Shown piece by piece: positions 18,288-25,250 of a stretch of DNA of 41,553 bases. The stretch comes from Acidobacteriota bacterium (lineage in GTDB: Bacteria > Acidobacteriota > Polarisedimenticolia > Gp22-AA2), in contig QHXZ01000009.1 in the NCBI GenBank assembly GCA_003223165.1, forward strand, positions 1 through 41,553, read 5' to 3'. The position numbers were made by a program, and so were the translations under genes. Below the pieces are notes generated by a model. The model did not search any database and had not been told where the DNA came from. It worked only from the letters and a program-made list of their open reading frames with translations. Numbering within the stretch: position 1 is the first letter of the stretch; each line of letters starts with the position of its first letter.

Positions 18288-19844
18288 TCAGGACTGGGCG
18301 TCCTTGGGGCGAAGAGGGTCCAACTGACCCTCGGTCGGCTCCGCTCAGCAGAACCAGGGCTCGGTCAGGCGCGGCGGGCGGCTCTTGTCGCGCGCCGGCG
18401 GAGGCGGCGGGAGGGGCCGCCCTCCCGGAAGGGCATCCGCCGGTGCGCCGGCCGCGAACGCAGCCGCGGCCTCGATGCGCCGGAACGTGAGGCGCGCGTC
18501 CTCCCGGTCGAGGGCCGCCCGCTCCACGATCGCGCCCACCTCGCGCTGCAGCCTGTCCATCCCCGGATCGGGATGCGTCCACCGGTAGGTGAAGGCGTCG
18601 CGGTCGAGCGGGCCGAGGTGGGGGCGCATCTCGGGGCGATCGAGCAGGAGGGACCCGGGCGGGACGAGCAGGCGGATGGCGAGCTGGACCGGGTCGAGGT
18701 GGTCGATGAGGTCTTCGCGCGCGATCCAGTCCAGAAGATCGAGGTAGTCGCCGAGGCCGGCCCAGGGGGTGAAAGGGAGCAGCGATGGGCGCAAGGCGAC
18801 GCCGGCGCCGCGCAGGAGGTCGAGGGCGGCCTGCACGTCGGCGCGGGTGTGTCCCTTGTCCAGGATCGCCAGGACGCGATCGTTGAGCGACTCGACGGCC
18901 GAGACGATGAACAGGCAGCCGAGGCGGGACATCTCGGACACGCGGGCGCGCTGCCCGAGCAAGTGCTCGATCTTGGCGGTGAAGTCGAAGGTCAGCGACG
19001 GGAACTCGGCGTGCAGGGCGCGCGCGATCGAGAGCGCGTGGCCGGGGCCGTTCAGGAAGTCGGGGTCGCCGAAGGTGATGTGGGTCGCGCCGCGCGCCGC
19101 CTGCTGTCGGATGTCGGCCAGCACCGTGCCGCGCGGCACGACGAAGAAGCGGCCGCGGTACACGGGCGGGATGGGGCAGTGACGGCACCCGTGCAGGCAG
19201 CCGCGGCTGGCCTCGACCTGCCCGGCGAGCCGGGTCGCGCCGTCGTGCTCGAGCCGTGCGTAGCGATCGAGCGGCGGCAGCGCATCGCGGGCCGGCAGCG
19301 TGAGGCGGATCTTCTCGAGCCAGGGGGCCGCGCGCCGCTCGCGGGTCGTCACCCCCGGCACCGCCGCGAGGCCGCTCGCGTCCCCCGTGCCCGCCCCGGC
19401 GCCGCCGTCCAGTGCCTCCACGAGGCGCAGGAGCGGCTCCTCGTACTCCCCGCCGATGATCGCATCCGCGCCGCAGGCCAGAAGCGCGTCGGCGTTGAGC
19501 GCGGCATAGAGGCCGTAGAGGGCGAGGTGGCAGCCGGGGTTGAGCGCGCGCACCCGGACGGCGGCCTTGAGGCCGAGCCGCAGGGCGGTGTGCATCGGCA
19601 CGGCGATGGCGACGAAGCGGGCGCGGACGACCGCCTCGGGGTCGAGGCGCTGCACCGACAGGTCGAACGCCGCGGGCCGGTAGCCGGCCTCCAGCAGCAG
19701 CGCCAGCGGAAAGGCCAGGGACAGCGGCTGGTGGCCCAGCTCGTAGCAGGAGATCAGAAGGATGGCGCCGGGTGCCCTGAGCCCCCCGGCTGGCACGACG
19801 GGAGTCGCGGGCGAACGAACGGGGGAGGGATCGATCTGACGCAC
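18288..19844 (-). CDS. Radical SAM selenoprotein with cobalamin-binding-like N-terminus and C-U-A-E-P tail
   Basis: A 518-residue protein if the TGA at 18345-18347 is read as selenocysteine (U500). Residues 25-145 resemble a B12-binding Rossmann domain (ILLISCYELGHQPLSLAFPL, ALLACGADAIIGGEYEEPLL). The radical SAM core carries the [4Fe-4S] ligands C216, C220 and C223 in EASRGCLHGCRHCPIPP and later HITFGDPDFLNGP. The frame before the TGA ends EPWFC; beyond it come AEPTEGQLDPLRPKDAQS and a TGA stop at 18288-18290. The C-U-A-E-P order matches a radical SAM family I recall from annotation databases as CUAEP/CCAEP-tail. A SECIS-like hairpin follows the TGA. The start is GTG 19844 with GGGAG upstream. 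Encoded 40 bases after a NifU-like gene, a plausible Fe-S supplier. The reaction is unknown. Confidence 0.88.
18314..18332 (-). promoter_or_regulatory. Bacterial SECIS-like hairpin of the radical SAM selenoprotein
   Basis: Read on the minus strand, GAGGGTC (18332 to 18326) pairs perfectly with GACCCTC (18320 to 18314) around the loop AGTTG. The stem begins 13 bases and the loop 20 bases after the TGA, and a G is among the first two loop bases, as bacterial SECIS models require. Both 7-base arms are identical to those of the hairpin at 3036-3054. It lies inside the extended coding sequence. Confidence 0.78.
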
Positions 19845-19884
19845 GGCGGGGCTTCTCCCGACCAGTCGGGGCGGTCGGGCGCCG

Positions 19885-20175
19885 CTATTTGGCGGGCTGG
19901 TAGTAGGGGTTCGTGCCGCCCGCGTGGTCGGTCTGGTCGATGACGCCGGCGATCTGGGGGATCTCCTCCTTCAGGGTCGTCTCGATCCCTTGCTTCAGGG
20001 TGACGTTCACCATGCCGCATCCCTGGCAGCCGCCGCCCAGCTTCAGGTAGACGACGTTCTCCTTGACGTCCAGAAGGTCCACGAACCCCCCGTGCCCCGC
20101 CACCGCCGGGTTGATCAGTTCGTCCAGGATCTTCTGGACCCGTTCCTTGACCTGCTTGTCGTCCATCTCGTCCAT
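19885..20175 (-). CDS. NifU-like Fe-S cluster scaffold/carrier protein
   Basis: A 96-residue protein matching the C-terminal NifU domain (Nfu). The helix QVKERVQKILDELINPAVAG is followed by GHGGFVDLLDVKENVVYLKL and the cluster-binding C50-x-x-C53 in GGGCQGCGM. A second helix (NVTLKQGIETTLKEEIPQIA) completes the fold. Such proteins carry [4Fe-4S] clusters to client enzymes. The ATG at 20175 follows GGAGGGG, and a TATAAT -10 lies just upstream. The downstream gene in the same direction is the radical SAM selenoprotein, an Fe-S enzyme, so a dedicated delivery role is plausible (inference). Confidence 0.88.
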   Translation of the reverse strand: MDEMDDKQVKERVQKILDELINPAVAGHGGFVDLLDVKENVVYLKLGGGCQGCGMVNVTLKQGIETTLKEEIPQIAGVIDQTDHAGGTNPYYQPAK

Positions 20176-20202
20176 GATCGTGACCCCTCCGCCTCAGGGG
20201 AG

Positions 20203-20208
20203 ATTATA
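20203..20208 (-). promoter_or_regulatory. Consensus -10 element for the NifU-like gene
   Basis: A perfect TATAAT lies on the minus strand, 27 bases ahead of the ATG at 20175. No strong -35 is seen at 16-18 bases spacing. Transcription from here would cover the NifU-like and radical SAM selenoprotein genes. Confidence 0.45.
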
Positions 20209-20256
20209 CGGCCGCGACGGTCCCGCGGCATCCATAGGTTGTCGGGCGTTTTCCGG

Positions 20257-20262
20257 TATGAT
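20257..20262 (+). promoter_or_regulatory. Possible -10 element for the GST-to-carboxypeptidase gene run
   Basis: TATGAT at 20257-20262 matches the -10 consensus at 5 of 6 positions and lies about 55 bases before the GTG at 20316. A TAGGTT 16 bases upstream is a poor -35. It is divergent from the TATAAT of the NifU-like gene, making 20176-20315 a bidirectional promoter region. Confidence 0.35.
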
Positions 20263-20315
20263 AGCTCCATCGGAAGGAAGGGGGGGCCCGAGGCGAAGAC
20301 GTGGAGGGAGGACAG

Positions 20316-20939
20316 GTGCTCACACTGTACCGTGTCAAGCTGTCGACGAACGTCGAGAGGGTCGCCCTCGCCATGGCGCACAAGGGGCTGAGGGCCGAGT
20401 CGCTCTACGTGCCGTTCGAGGAGAGGGCGGAGATCCGGAGGGTCAGCGGACAGGACCTGGTGCCGGTCTTGGTGGACGATGGCAAGGTGGTCATCGACTC
20501 CATGGAGATCGTCCGCTACCTCGAGGAGCACTTCCCGAACACGCCGCACCTCTACCCGGCGGAGCCCGCCCGCAAGGCCGACTGTCTCGTCTTCATCGAC
20601 TGGTTCAACCGAGTCTGGAAGAGGCCGCCCAACGAGATCACCGCCGAGCTGGAGAAGCCTGAGGCGGAGCGCGACCTGAAGCGGGTCGAGCGGCTGGGGA
20701 AGGCGATGCAGGACTACCTCGACCTCTTCGAGCAGATGCTCGACGGGCGCGACTACCTCCTGGGGGAGTTCTCGGCCGCAGACGTCGCCGCCTTCCCGTT
20801 CCTCAAGTACGCGACGATCCGCGACCCCAACGACCCGCACCTCTTCCACGACGTGCTGGTCCGCTTCCAGAAGCCGGGAAGGGATCACCCGCGCCTGGTG
20901 GACTGGATCAAGCGGGTGGACGCGCGGCCACGCGTCTAG
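20316..20939 (+). CDS. Glutathione S-transferase-family protein
   Basis: A 207-residue cytoplasmic protein with the canonical GST layout. An N-terminal thioredoxin-like domain (LTLYRVKLSTNVERVALAMA, the cis-Pro region GQDLVPVLVDDGKVVIDSME, and IVRYLEEHFP) is followed by an all-helical C-terminal domain that includes LGEFSAADVAAFPFLKYATI. GSTs conjugate glutathione or act as stress-linked thiol proteins. Ser is at the usual active-site Ser/Cys position near residue 9, but function cannot be specified. The start GTG 20316 is preferred over GTG 20301 because the GGAGGGAGG ribosome site lies between them. The next gene follows after one base. Confidence 0.82.
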   Translation: MLTLYRVKLSTNVERVALAMAHKGLRAESLYVPFEERAEIRRVSGQDLVPVLVDDGKVVIDSMEIVRYLEEHFPNTPHLYPAEPARKADCLVFIDWFNRVWKRPPNEITAELEKPEAERDLKRVERLGKAMQDYLDLFEQMLDGRDYLLGEFSAADVAAFPFLKYATIRDPNDPHLFHDVLVRFQKPGRDHPRLVDWIKRVDARPRV

Positions 20940-20940
20940 C

Positions 20941-21516
20941 ATGCCGATGAAGCGGCCGTCGACCCTGGCCATCCTGGTCCTCGCAATCGGCGCCTTCTCG
21001 CCTGGGGGGTGCGCCCCGGCCGCCGGCCCTTCCGCCTCGGCGCGACCGGAGGCGAACGCCGAAAATCGCCCCGCAGGGCCGGCGCAGGCTGCGCCGCCGC
21101 CCGGTGCTCCGGCGCCCGCCGCGCCGTCACCGCGAGCACCGGCACCCCCGTTGGAGCCGGAGCGCGTGACGGTGCAGCACATCCTGATCTCCTTTGCGGG
21201 CAAGCTGCCGGGCAAGCAGGTGAGCCGCAGCCAGGAGGAGGCGCGCGCCCTGGCCTACGATCTGCTGGCGAGGGCCCGGCGCGGGGAAGACTTCGACGAG
21301 CTGGTGCGGCGGTTCACCGACGACCAGGCCCCCGGGATCTATTCCATGAGCAACCGCGGTCGGCAGCCGGTGGTGCGCGGCGAGTACCCGCGGGAGGGGA
21401 TGGTCCCGTCGTTCGGGGACGTCGCGTTCGGCCTCGCCGTGGGAGAGCTCGGCCTCGCCGACTACGATCAGCAGAAGAGCCCGTACGGTTACCACCTCAT
21501 CAAGAGGCTGAAGTAA
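20941..21516 (+). CDS. Parvulin-type (PpiC) peptidyl-prolyl isomerase lipoprotein
   Basis: A 191-residue exported protein. A short signal with basic MPMKR and a hydrophobic core ends at GGC (C24), a somewhat weak lipobox. An Ala/Pro-rich linker runs to about residue 75. The rotamase domain then shows VQHILISFAGKLPG, EEARALAYDLLARARRGEDF, DELVRRFTDDQAPG and YGYHLIKRLK, the parvulin pattern. The central GG/LG-R motif is altered (IYSMSNRGRQPVVRGEYPRE). It probably assists folding of exported proteins at the membrane. It sits one base after the GST gene and one base ahead of the Hsp70-SBD-like lipoprotein gene, which suggests co-expression of two envelope folding factors. Confidence 0.82.
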   Translation: MPMKRPSTLAILVLAIGAFSPGGCAPAAGPSASARPEANAENRPAGPAQAAPPPGAPAPAAPSPRAPAPPLEPERVTVQHILISFAGKLPGKQVSRSQEEARALAYDLLARARRGEDFDELVRRFTDDQAPGIYSMSNRGRQPVVRGEYPREGMVPSFGDVAFGLAVGELGLADYDQQKSPYGYHLIKRLK

Positions 21517-21517
21517 C

Positions 21518-22174
21518 GTGCACCGGCTGAGGCCGGCGATGGCGCTGGCGGCGGCTCTGGCCGCCGGGCCGGCTTTCCTGGGCTGTCCCGGCGCCGGTGG
21601 AACGTCGGGCGCTCCAGAGGCGCCGGAGAGCGCGCAGGCCCGGGCCGTCCCTGGTGCGCCCGAGGCCGCCCCCCCATCGGGCCTGCCGCGCGCAGAGGTC
21701 GTCCAGGCGCCGCCCGGAATCGAGGTCACCTCGACCCACGCCTTCCGCACCACGCCGCTCGTCATCGAGAAGGGGTCGCCGATCGTGGACGGCGCCGGGA
21801 TCATGGTCCAGGACCTCGGGATCGAGAAGTCGGGCGGCCTGTTGCAGCCGGTCCTCCTGCGCGGGTCGCAGCAGCCGGCCATGAACACCCTGACGGTGGG
21901 CACGGGGAGCCCGGGGCAGAGGGACATCCGCCTGCACGTCGTGCGCGGGACCTCGGGGCGCGTGGCCGAAGGCACGTCCTTGGGATGGTTCCGGGTCGCA
22001 GACCTGCTGCCGGGGACGGACGGCAAGGCCCGCGTCACGATGGTCTTCCGGGTCTCCGATGGAGCGGTCGGCCTTGCGGCGGTCGACCTCAAGACAGGCC
22101 GCAGCTTCCGCGTGGAGCCTGTGGAGCCGCCGCCGGCGCAGCCGCCGCCGAGCGGGCGCCCCCCGGCGGGCTGA
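21518..22174 (+). CDS. Lipoprotein with an Hsp70 substrate-binding-domain-like beta-sandwich
   Basis: A 218-residue predicted lipoprotein from GTG 21518. The N-terminus (MHRLRPAMALAAALAAGPAF) leads to C23 in a lipobox-like FLGC, then an Ala/Pro-rich linker. Residues of about 85-200 resemble the SBD-beta domain of DnaK. GIMVQDLGIEKSGGLLQPVL parallels the DnaK TPLSLGIET-GG segment. NTLTVGTGSPGQRDIRLHVV parallels its FSTYADNQ-VLIQVYEGE strand pair, and SLGWFRVADLLPG parallels LLGKFEL-GIPP. ARVTMVFRVSDGAVGLAAVD then aligns with its ITVTFDID-GILNVSA. No ATPase domain is present. The tail is Pro-rich. Being exported and next to a PPIase, it may be an envelope holdase or peptide-binding protein (inference). 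Confidence 0.72.
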   Translation: MHRLRPAMALAAALAAGPAFLGCPGAGGTSGAPEAPESAQARAVPGAPEAAPPSGLPRAEVVQAPPGIEVTSTHAFRTTPLVIEKGSPIVDGAGIMVQDLGIEKSGGLLQPVLLRGSQQPAMNTLTVGTGSPGQRDIRLHVVRGTSGRVAEGTSLGWFRVADLLPGTDGKARVTMVFRVSDGAVGLAAVDLKTGRSFRVEPVEPPPAQPPPSGRPPAG

Positions 22175-22195
22175 GACGGGGCGCGAGGGCCGGCG

Positions 22196-22804
22196 ATGGC
22201 GGAGGTCGTCTACTTCAGCGTCGACGTGGAGGCTTCGGGCCCGGTGCCGGGACTCTACAACCTGGTGTCGATCGGGGCCGTGCCGGTCAGCAGCCGGGCC
22301 GGCGTCTGGAAACCGGACGACGAGACCTTCTACGTCGAGCTGAAGCCGATCGCGCCCGGTTTCGATCCCGGCGCGATGGCGGTGCACGGGATCTCCCGGG
22401 AGCGCCTCGAGAAGGAGGGGAGGCCGGCCGACCAGGCGATGCGGGATCTGGCCGACTTCGTGCGACGGCGCCTGCACGGCCAGGGCGACCGGGCGGTGTT
22501 CGTCGGCCACAACGCCGGCTTCGACTGGTCCTTCATCAGCTACTACTTCGAGGCCTTCGGCCTCCCCAACCCGTTCGGCTACAAGGCGCTCGAGCTCAAG
22601 TCGCTGGCGATGGGGCGCCTGCGCATCGGCTGGTTCGACACCAGCAAGGAGAACCTGGCGTCCCTGCTCCCGTCCCTGCCGCCACAGGATCCCGGCCGCG
22701 TGCACCGCGCCGACTACGATGCGCTCTACCAGGCGTTCATCCTCTGCGCCCTGCTCGACTCGAAGACGGAGATTCCGGGGGCGGCTCCGCCCCGGACGGG
22801 ATAG
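22196..22804 (+). CDS. DEDDh-family 3'-5' exonuclease
   Basis: A 202-residue nuclease of the RNase T/DnaQ fold. The metal-binding acidic residues are visible: D10 and E12 in FSVDVEASG, D110 in VGHNAGFDWSFI, and the H170/D175 pair in VHRADYDALYQA, the DEDDh spacing. Such enzymes trim RNA or DNA 3' ends; the substrate is uncertain. It resembles ribonuclease-T-like proteins more than the polymerase III proofreading subunit because no polymerase-binding tail is present. The start is ATG 22196 with GCGAGGG upstream. It shares direction with its neighbours, and the M50 protease gene starts 11 bases downstream. Confidence 0.85.
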   Translation: MAEVVYFSVDVEASGPVPGLYNLVSIGAVPVSSRAGVWKPDDETFYVELKPIAPGFDPGAMAVHGISRERLEKEGRPADQAMRDLADFVRRRLHGQGDRAVFVGHNAGFDWSFISYYFEAFGLPNPFGYKALELKSLAMGRLRIGWFDTSKENLASLLPSLPPQDPGRVHRADYDALYQAFILCALLDSKTEIPGAAPPRTG

Positions 22805-22815
22805 GACGAGGGACC

Positions 22816-23535
22816 ATGGCGGGGGCCGAAAAGATCGGCGAGTTCGGCATCTGGTACGTCGTCTTCCTCCTGACCCTGACGCTGCACGAGGCGGGCCACG
22901 CCCTCGTTGCCTGGCTTGGAGGGGATGACACCGCCTACCGTGGCGGGCAGGTCTCGCTCAGCCCCTGGCCCCACATCCGGCGCGAGCCGATCGGCACCCT
23001 GATCGTGCCGATCGTCACCTACCTCACCAATGGCTGGATGATGGGCTGGGCCTCGACCCCATACGACCCGCTGTGGGGGCAGAGGCATCCCCGGCGCCAG
23101 GCCGCCATGGCGGCCGCGGGGCCGGCGGCGAACCTCCTGATCGCCCTGGTGGTCTTCGGGACGCTCAAGCTGCTCCTCGGCGTCGGGCTCTTCGTCGCAC
23201 CCGACCATGCCGACTTCAACCAGGTGGTCAGCCCCTCGCCGGGGGCGGCGCCGGGGTCGTGGGCCTGGCCGGCGGCCTTCTGCCTTTCGGTCGCGCTCAA
23301 CCTGAACGTCCTGCTCTTCCTGTTCAACCTGATCCCGCTGCCGCCGCTGGACGGCGCGGGCATCCTCCACGGGTTGCTGCCCGGCTCGCTCGGCGGGCCG
23401 TTCGGGGCGCTGGCGCGCAATCCGGGGCTGTCGCTTGCCGGGCTGCTGGTCGCCTGGCGGCTGTTCGACCTCGTCTACCCGGGCGCCTTCTCATTGCTCC
23501 TCGCCTTGCTTCACCCGGGCATCACGTACAGGTGA
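22816..23535 (+). CDS. Site-2-protease-like (M50) membrane metalloprotease
   Basis: A 239-residue integral membrane protein. The zinc motif H24-E25-A-G-H28 lies in the first helix (TLTLHEAGHALVAWLGG). The third ligand region is NLIPLPPLDGAGILHGLLPG. A helix-breaking AAAGPAANLLIALVVFG segment precedes it, as in the family. Such proteases cut membrane proteins within the bilayer, often releasing regulators, but no anti-sigma or other target is encoded nearby. The ATG at 22816 is preceded by GACGAGGG. The stop overlaps the GTG start of the glycosyltransferase gene (GTGA), so the two are translationally coupled. Confidence 0.88.
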   Translation: MAGAEKIGEFGIWYVVFLLTLTLHEAGHALVAWLGGDDTAYRGGQVSLSPWPHIRREPIGTLIVPIVTYLTNGWMMGWASTPYDPLWGQRHPRRQAAMAAAGPAANLLIALVVFGTLKLLLGVGLFVAPDHADFNQVVSPSPGAAPGSWAWPAAFCLSVALNLNVLLFLFNLIPLPPLDGAGILHGLLPGSLGGPFGALARNPGLSLAGLLVAWRLFDLVYPGAFSLLLALLHPGITYR

Positions 23536-25250
23536 CTGCCTCGCGCGCGGTGCTGGTCCTGGCGGCCCTCCTGGGCCTGTGGAACCTCTGGGGCTACGAC
23601 CTGTGGGCGCCGGACGAGCCGTATTTCGCCGAGGGGGCGCGCGAGATGCTGGCCGACGGCCAGTGGGCCGTGCCGCACGTCAACGGCACCATCACCACCG
23701 ACAAGCCGCCTCTCTTCTTCTGGATCATCGCGCTGCTGTCGCTGCCGGCCGGCCGGGTGACTCCGCTGACGGCGCGGCTCCCTTCGGCCCTGGCGGGGCT
23801 CGGAAGCATCGTGCTGGCCATGCGGCTGGCTCGCCGCGCCGCGGCTGCGCCCGGAACGGCGCGCCTGGCGCCCGAGGCGCCGGCGGTTTCGGGCGAGGCG
23901 GACGCCGGGCTGGCGGGGCTGGTGCTCGCGACCACGCACCTGCACTGGGACAAGGCCCGCTCGGCGCAGATCGATGCCTTGCTGGCCTTCCTGATCCTCG
24001 CGGCGCTTTCGGCCTTCGTGGAGTTCCGCGCCGGGCGCGCCGCGGGCCGGCGGAGCGGCCTCCTGTTCTGGGGAGCGGCGGCGCTCGCGGTCCTGGCGAA
24101 GGGACCGGTGGGCCTGCTTCTCCCCTTGGGCGTGGCCCTCGCGACGCTCGCCTGGGATCGCGACCTGCGCGCCTGGCGCCGCTTCGCGCCTTGCGCCGGG
24201 CCGGCGCTGTTCGTCATGCTGGTCGGCGCCTGGATGGTCCTGGCGACCGCCGGCGGGCACGGGGAGTACTCGGTCTGGGGCGCCTTCGAGAGGCACGTCC
24301 TGAAGCGGGCGGTCTTCGGCATGCACCACGTGCAGCCTCCCTGGTACTACCTCCAGGTGCTGCCGGTGGAGCTCCTGCCCTGGAGCGCCCTGGTGCCGGG
24401 CGCGCTGCTGCTCGCCTGGCGCCGCCGCGGCGACCCGGCCGATCGCTTCCTCCTGGCCTGGGCGGGATTCATCGTGCTGTTCTTCTCGCTCTCGACCGAA
24501 AAGCGGGACCTCTACGTCCTGCCGGCCTGCCCCGCGTTCGCGCTGCTCGTGGCGCGGCTGGTGAGAGCGACGGCATGGCCGGCGGGCGCGCCGGCGCCCG
24601 CGGTCCGTGCGCCGGCCGGCGCCGCGTCGCCGCCGCGCACGGCCGGCGCGGGCTGGGTGACCGTGCCGCTGGAGATCGTCGCGACCGTCCTCGCGGCCGC
24701 CGGGATCGCGGCGCCGCTCCTCGCCCGTCGCTTCGCCTCCGGGCTGGCGCCGCCCGCCCTGGCGGTCGGGGCCGTCCTCGTCGCCGCCGGCGGGGCCATC
24801 CTGGCCGCCGCGCTGGCGCACCGCCCCCTGCGGGCGGTCCTGGTGACGGCGGCGGGCGCCTCGGCCACCTACCTCGTCGCCGTGAGCCTGCTCTATCCCG
24901 CGCTCGATCCGATGAACTCGGCCCGCGCCTTCGCCCTCGAAGTGCGCCGGGCCACCGCGGGGGCGCGGGCGGCGGGGGAGCGCGTGGTGTCGTTCGGGCT
25001 GGGCAACCTCCCCGAGGCGATCGCGTTCTACTCCGACGGGGTCTACCTTCAGGAAACCGCGGACCCCTCCCGGGTCGCGGCCCACCTGGAGCGCGAAGCC
25101 GAGGCGTACGCCGTGGCTGACGCCGCGCGCCTGCCCGAGCTGCCACCCGGGTTGAGGGAGAGAATCATCGAGGTCAGCGCGGCCGACCTGAACCGCAAGC
25201 ATGTCGTGCTCCTGCGCCGCCGTCCCGGCGAGCGCGAGGCAGCGCGATGA
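23532..25250 (+). CDS. ArnT/PMT-like GT-C glycosyltransferase
   Basis: A 572-residue polytopic protein of the GT-C superfamily. The first periplasmic loop carries the catalytic-type acidic pair D28-E29 in LWAPDEPYFAEGAREM, followed by TTDKPPLFFWIIALLSLPAG, the pattern of ArnT-like lipid-linked sugar transferases. About eleven or twelve hydrophobic segments follow, and a C-terminal periplasmic domain (about 480-572) ends in NRKHVVLLRRRPG. It probably transfers a sugar from a polyprenyl phosphate donor to lipid A, a protein or a glycan; the acceptor is unknown. The start is GTG 23532 within the GTGA overlap with the protease gene. The stop overlaps the carboxypeptidase ATG. Confidence 0.85.
   Translation: MTASRAVLVLAALLGLWNLWGYDLWAPDEPYFAEGAREMLADGQWAVPHVNGTITTDKPPLFFWIIALLSLPAGRVTPLTARLPSALAGLGSIVLAMRLARRAAAAPGTARLAPEAPAVSGEADAGLAGLVLATTHLHWDKARSAQIDALLAFLILAALSAFVEFRAGRAAGRRSGLLFWGAAALAVLAKGPVGLLLPLGVALATLAWDRDLRAWRRFAPCAGPALFVMLVGAWMVLATAGGHGEYSVWGAFERHVLKRAVFGMHHVQPPWYYLQVLPVELLPWSALVPGALLLAWRRRGDPADRFLLAWAGFIVLFFSLSTEKRDLYVLPACPAFALLVARLVRATAWPAGAPAPAVRAPAGAASPPRTAGAGWVTVPLEIVATVLAAAGIAAPLLARRFASGLAPPALAVGAVLVAAGGAILAAALAHRPLRAVLVTAAGASATYLVAVSLLYPALDPMNSARAFALEVRRATAGARAAGERVVSFGLGNLPEAIAFYSDGVYLQETADPSRVAAHLEREAEAYAVADAARLPELPPGLRERIIEVSAADLNRKHVVLLRRRPGEREAAR

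Noticed and set aside
18314-18332. Hairpin between convergent genes considered as a bidirectional terminator
   Set aside because: No T-tract on either strand, it lies within the extended radical SAM frame, and its position relative to TGA and its stem identity with the 3036-3054 element fit SECIS better. A double role is not excluded.
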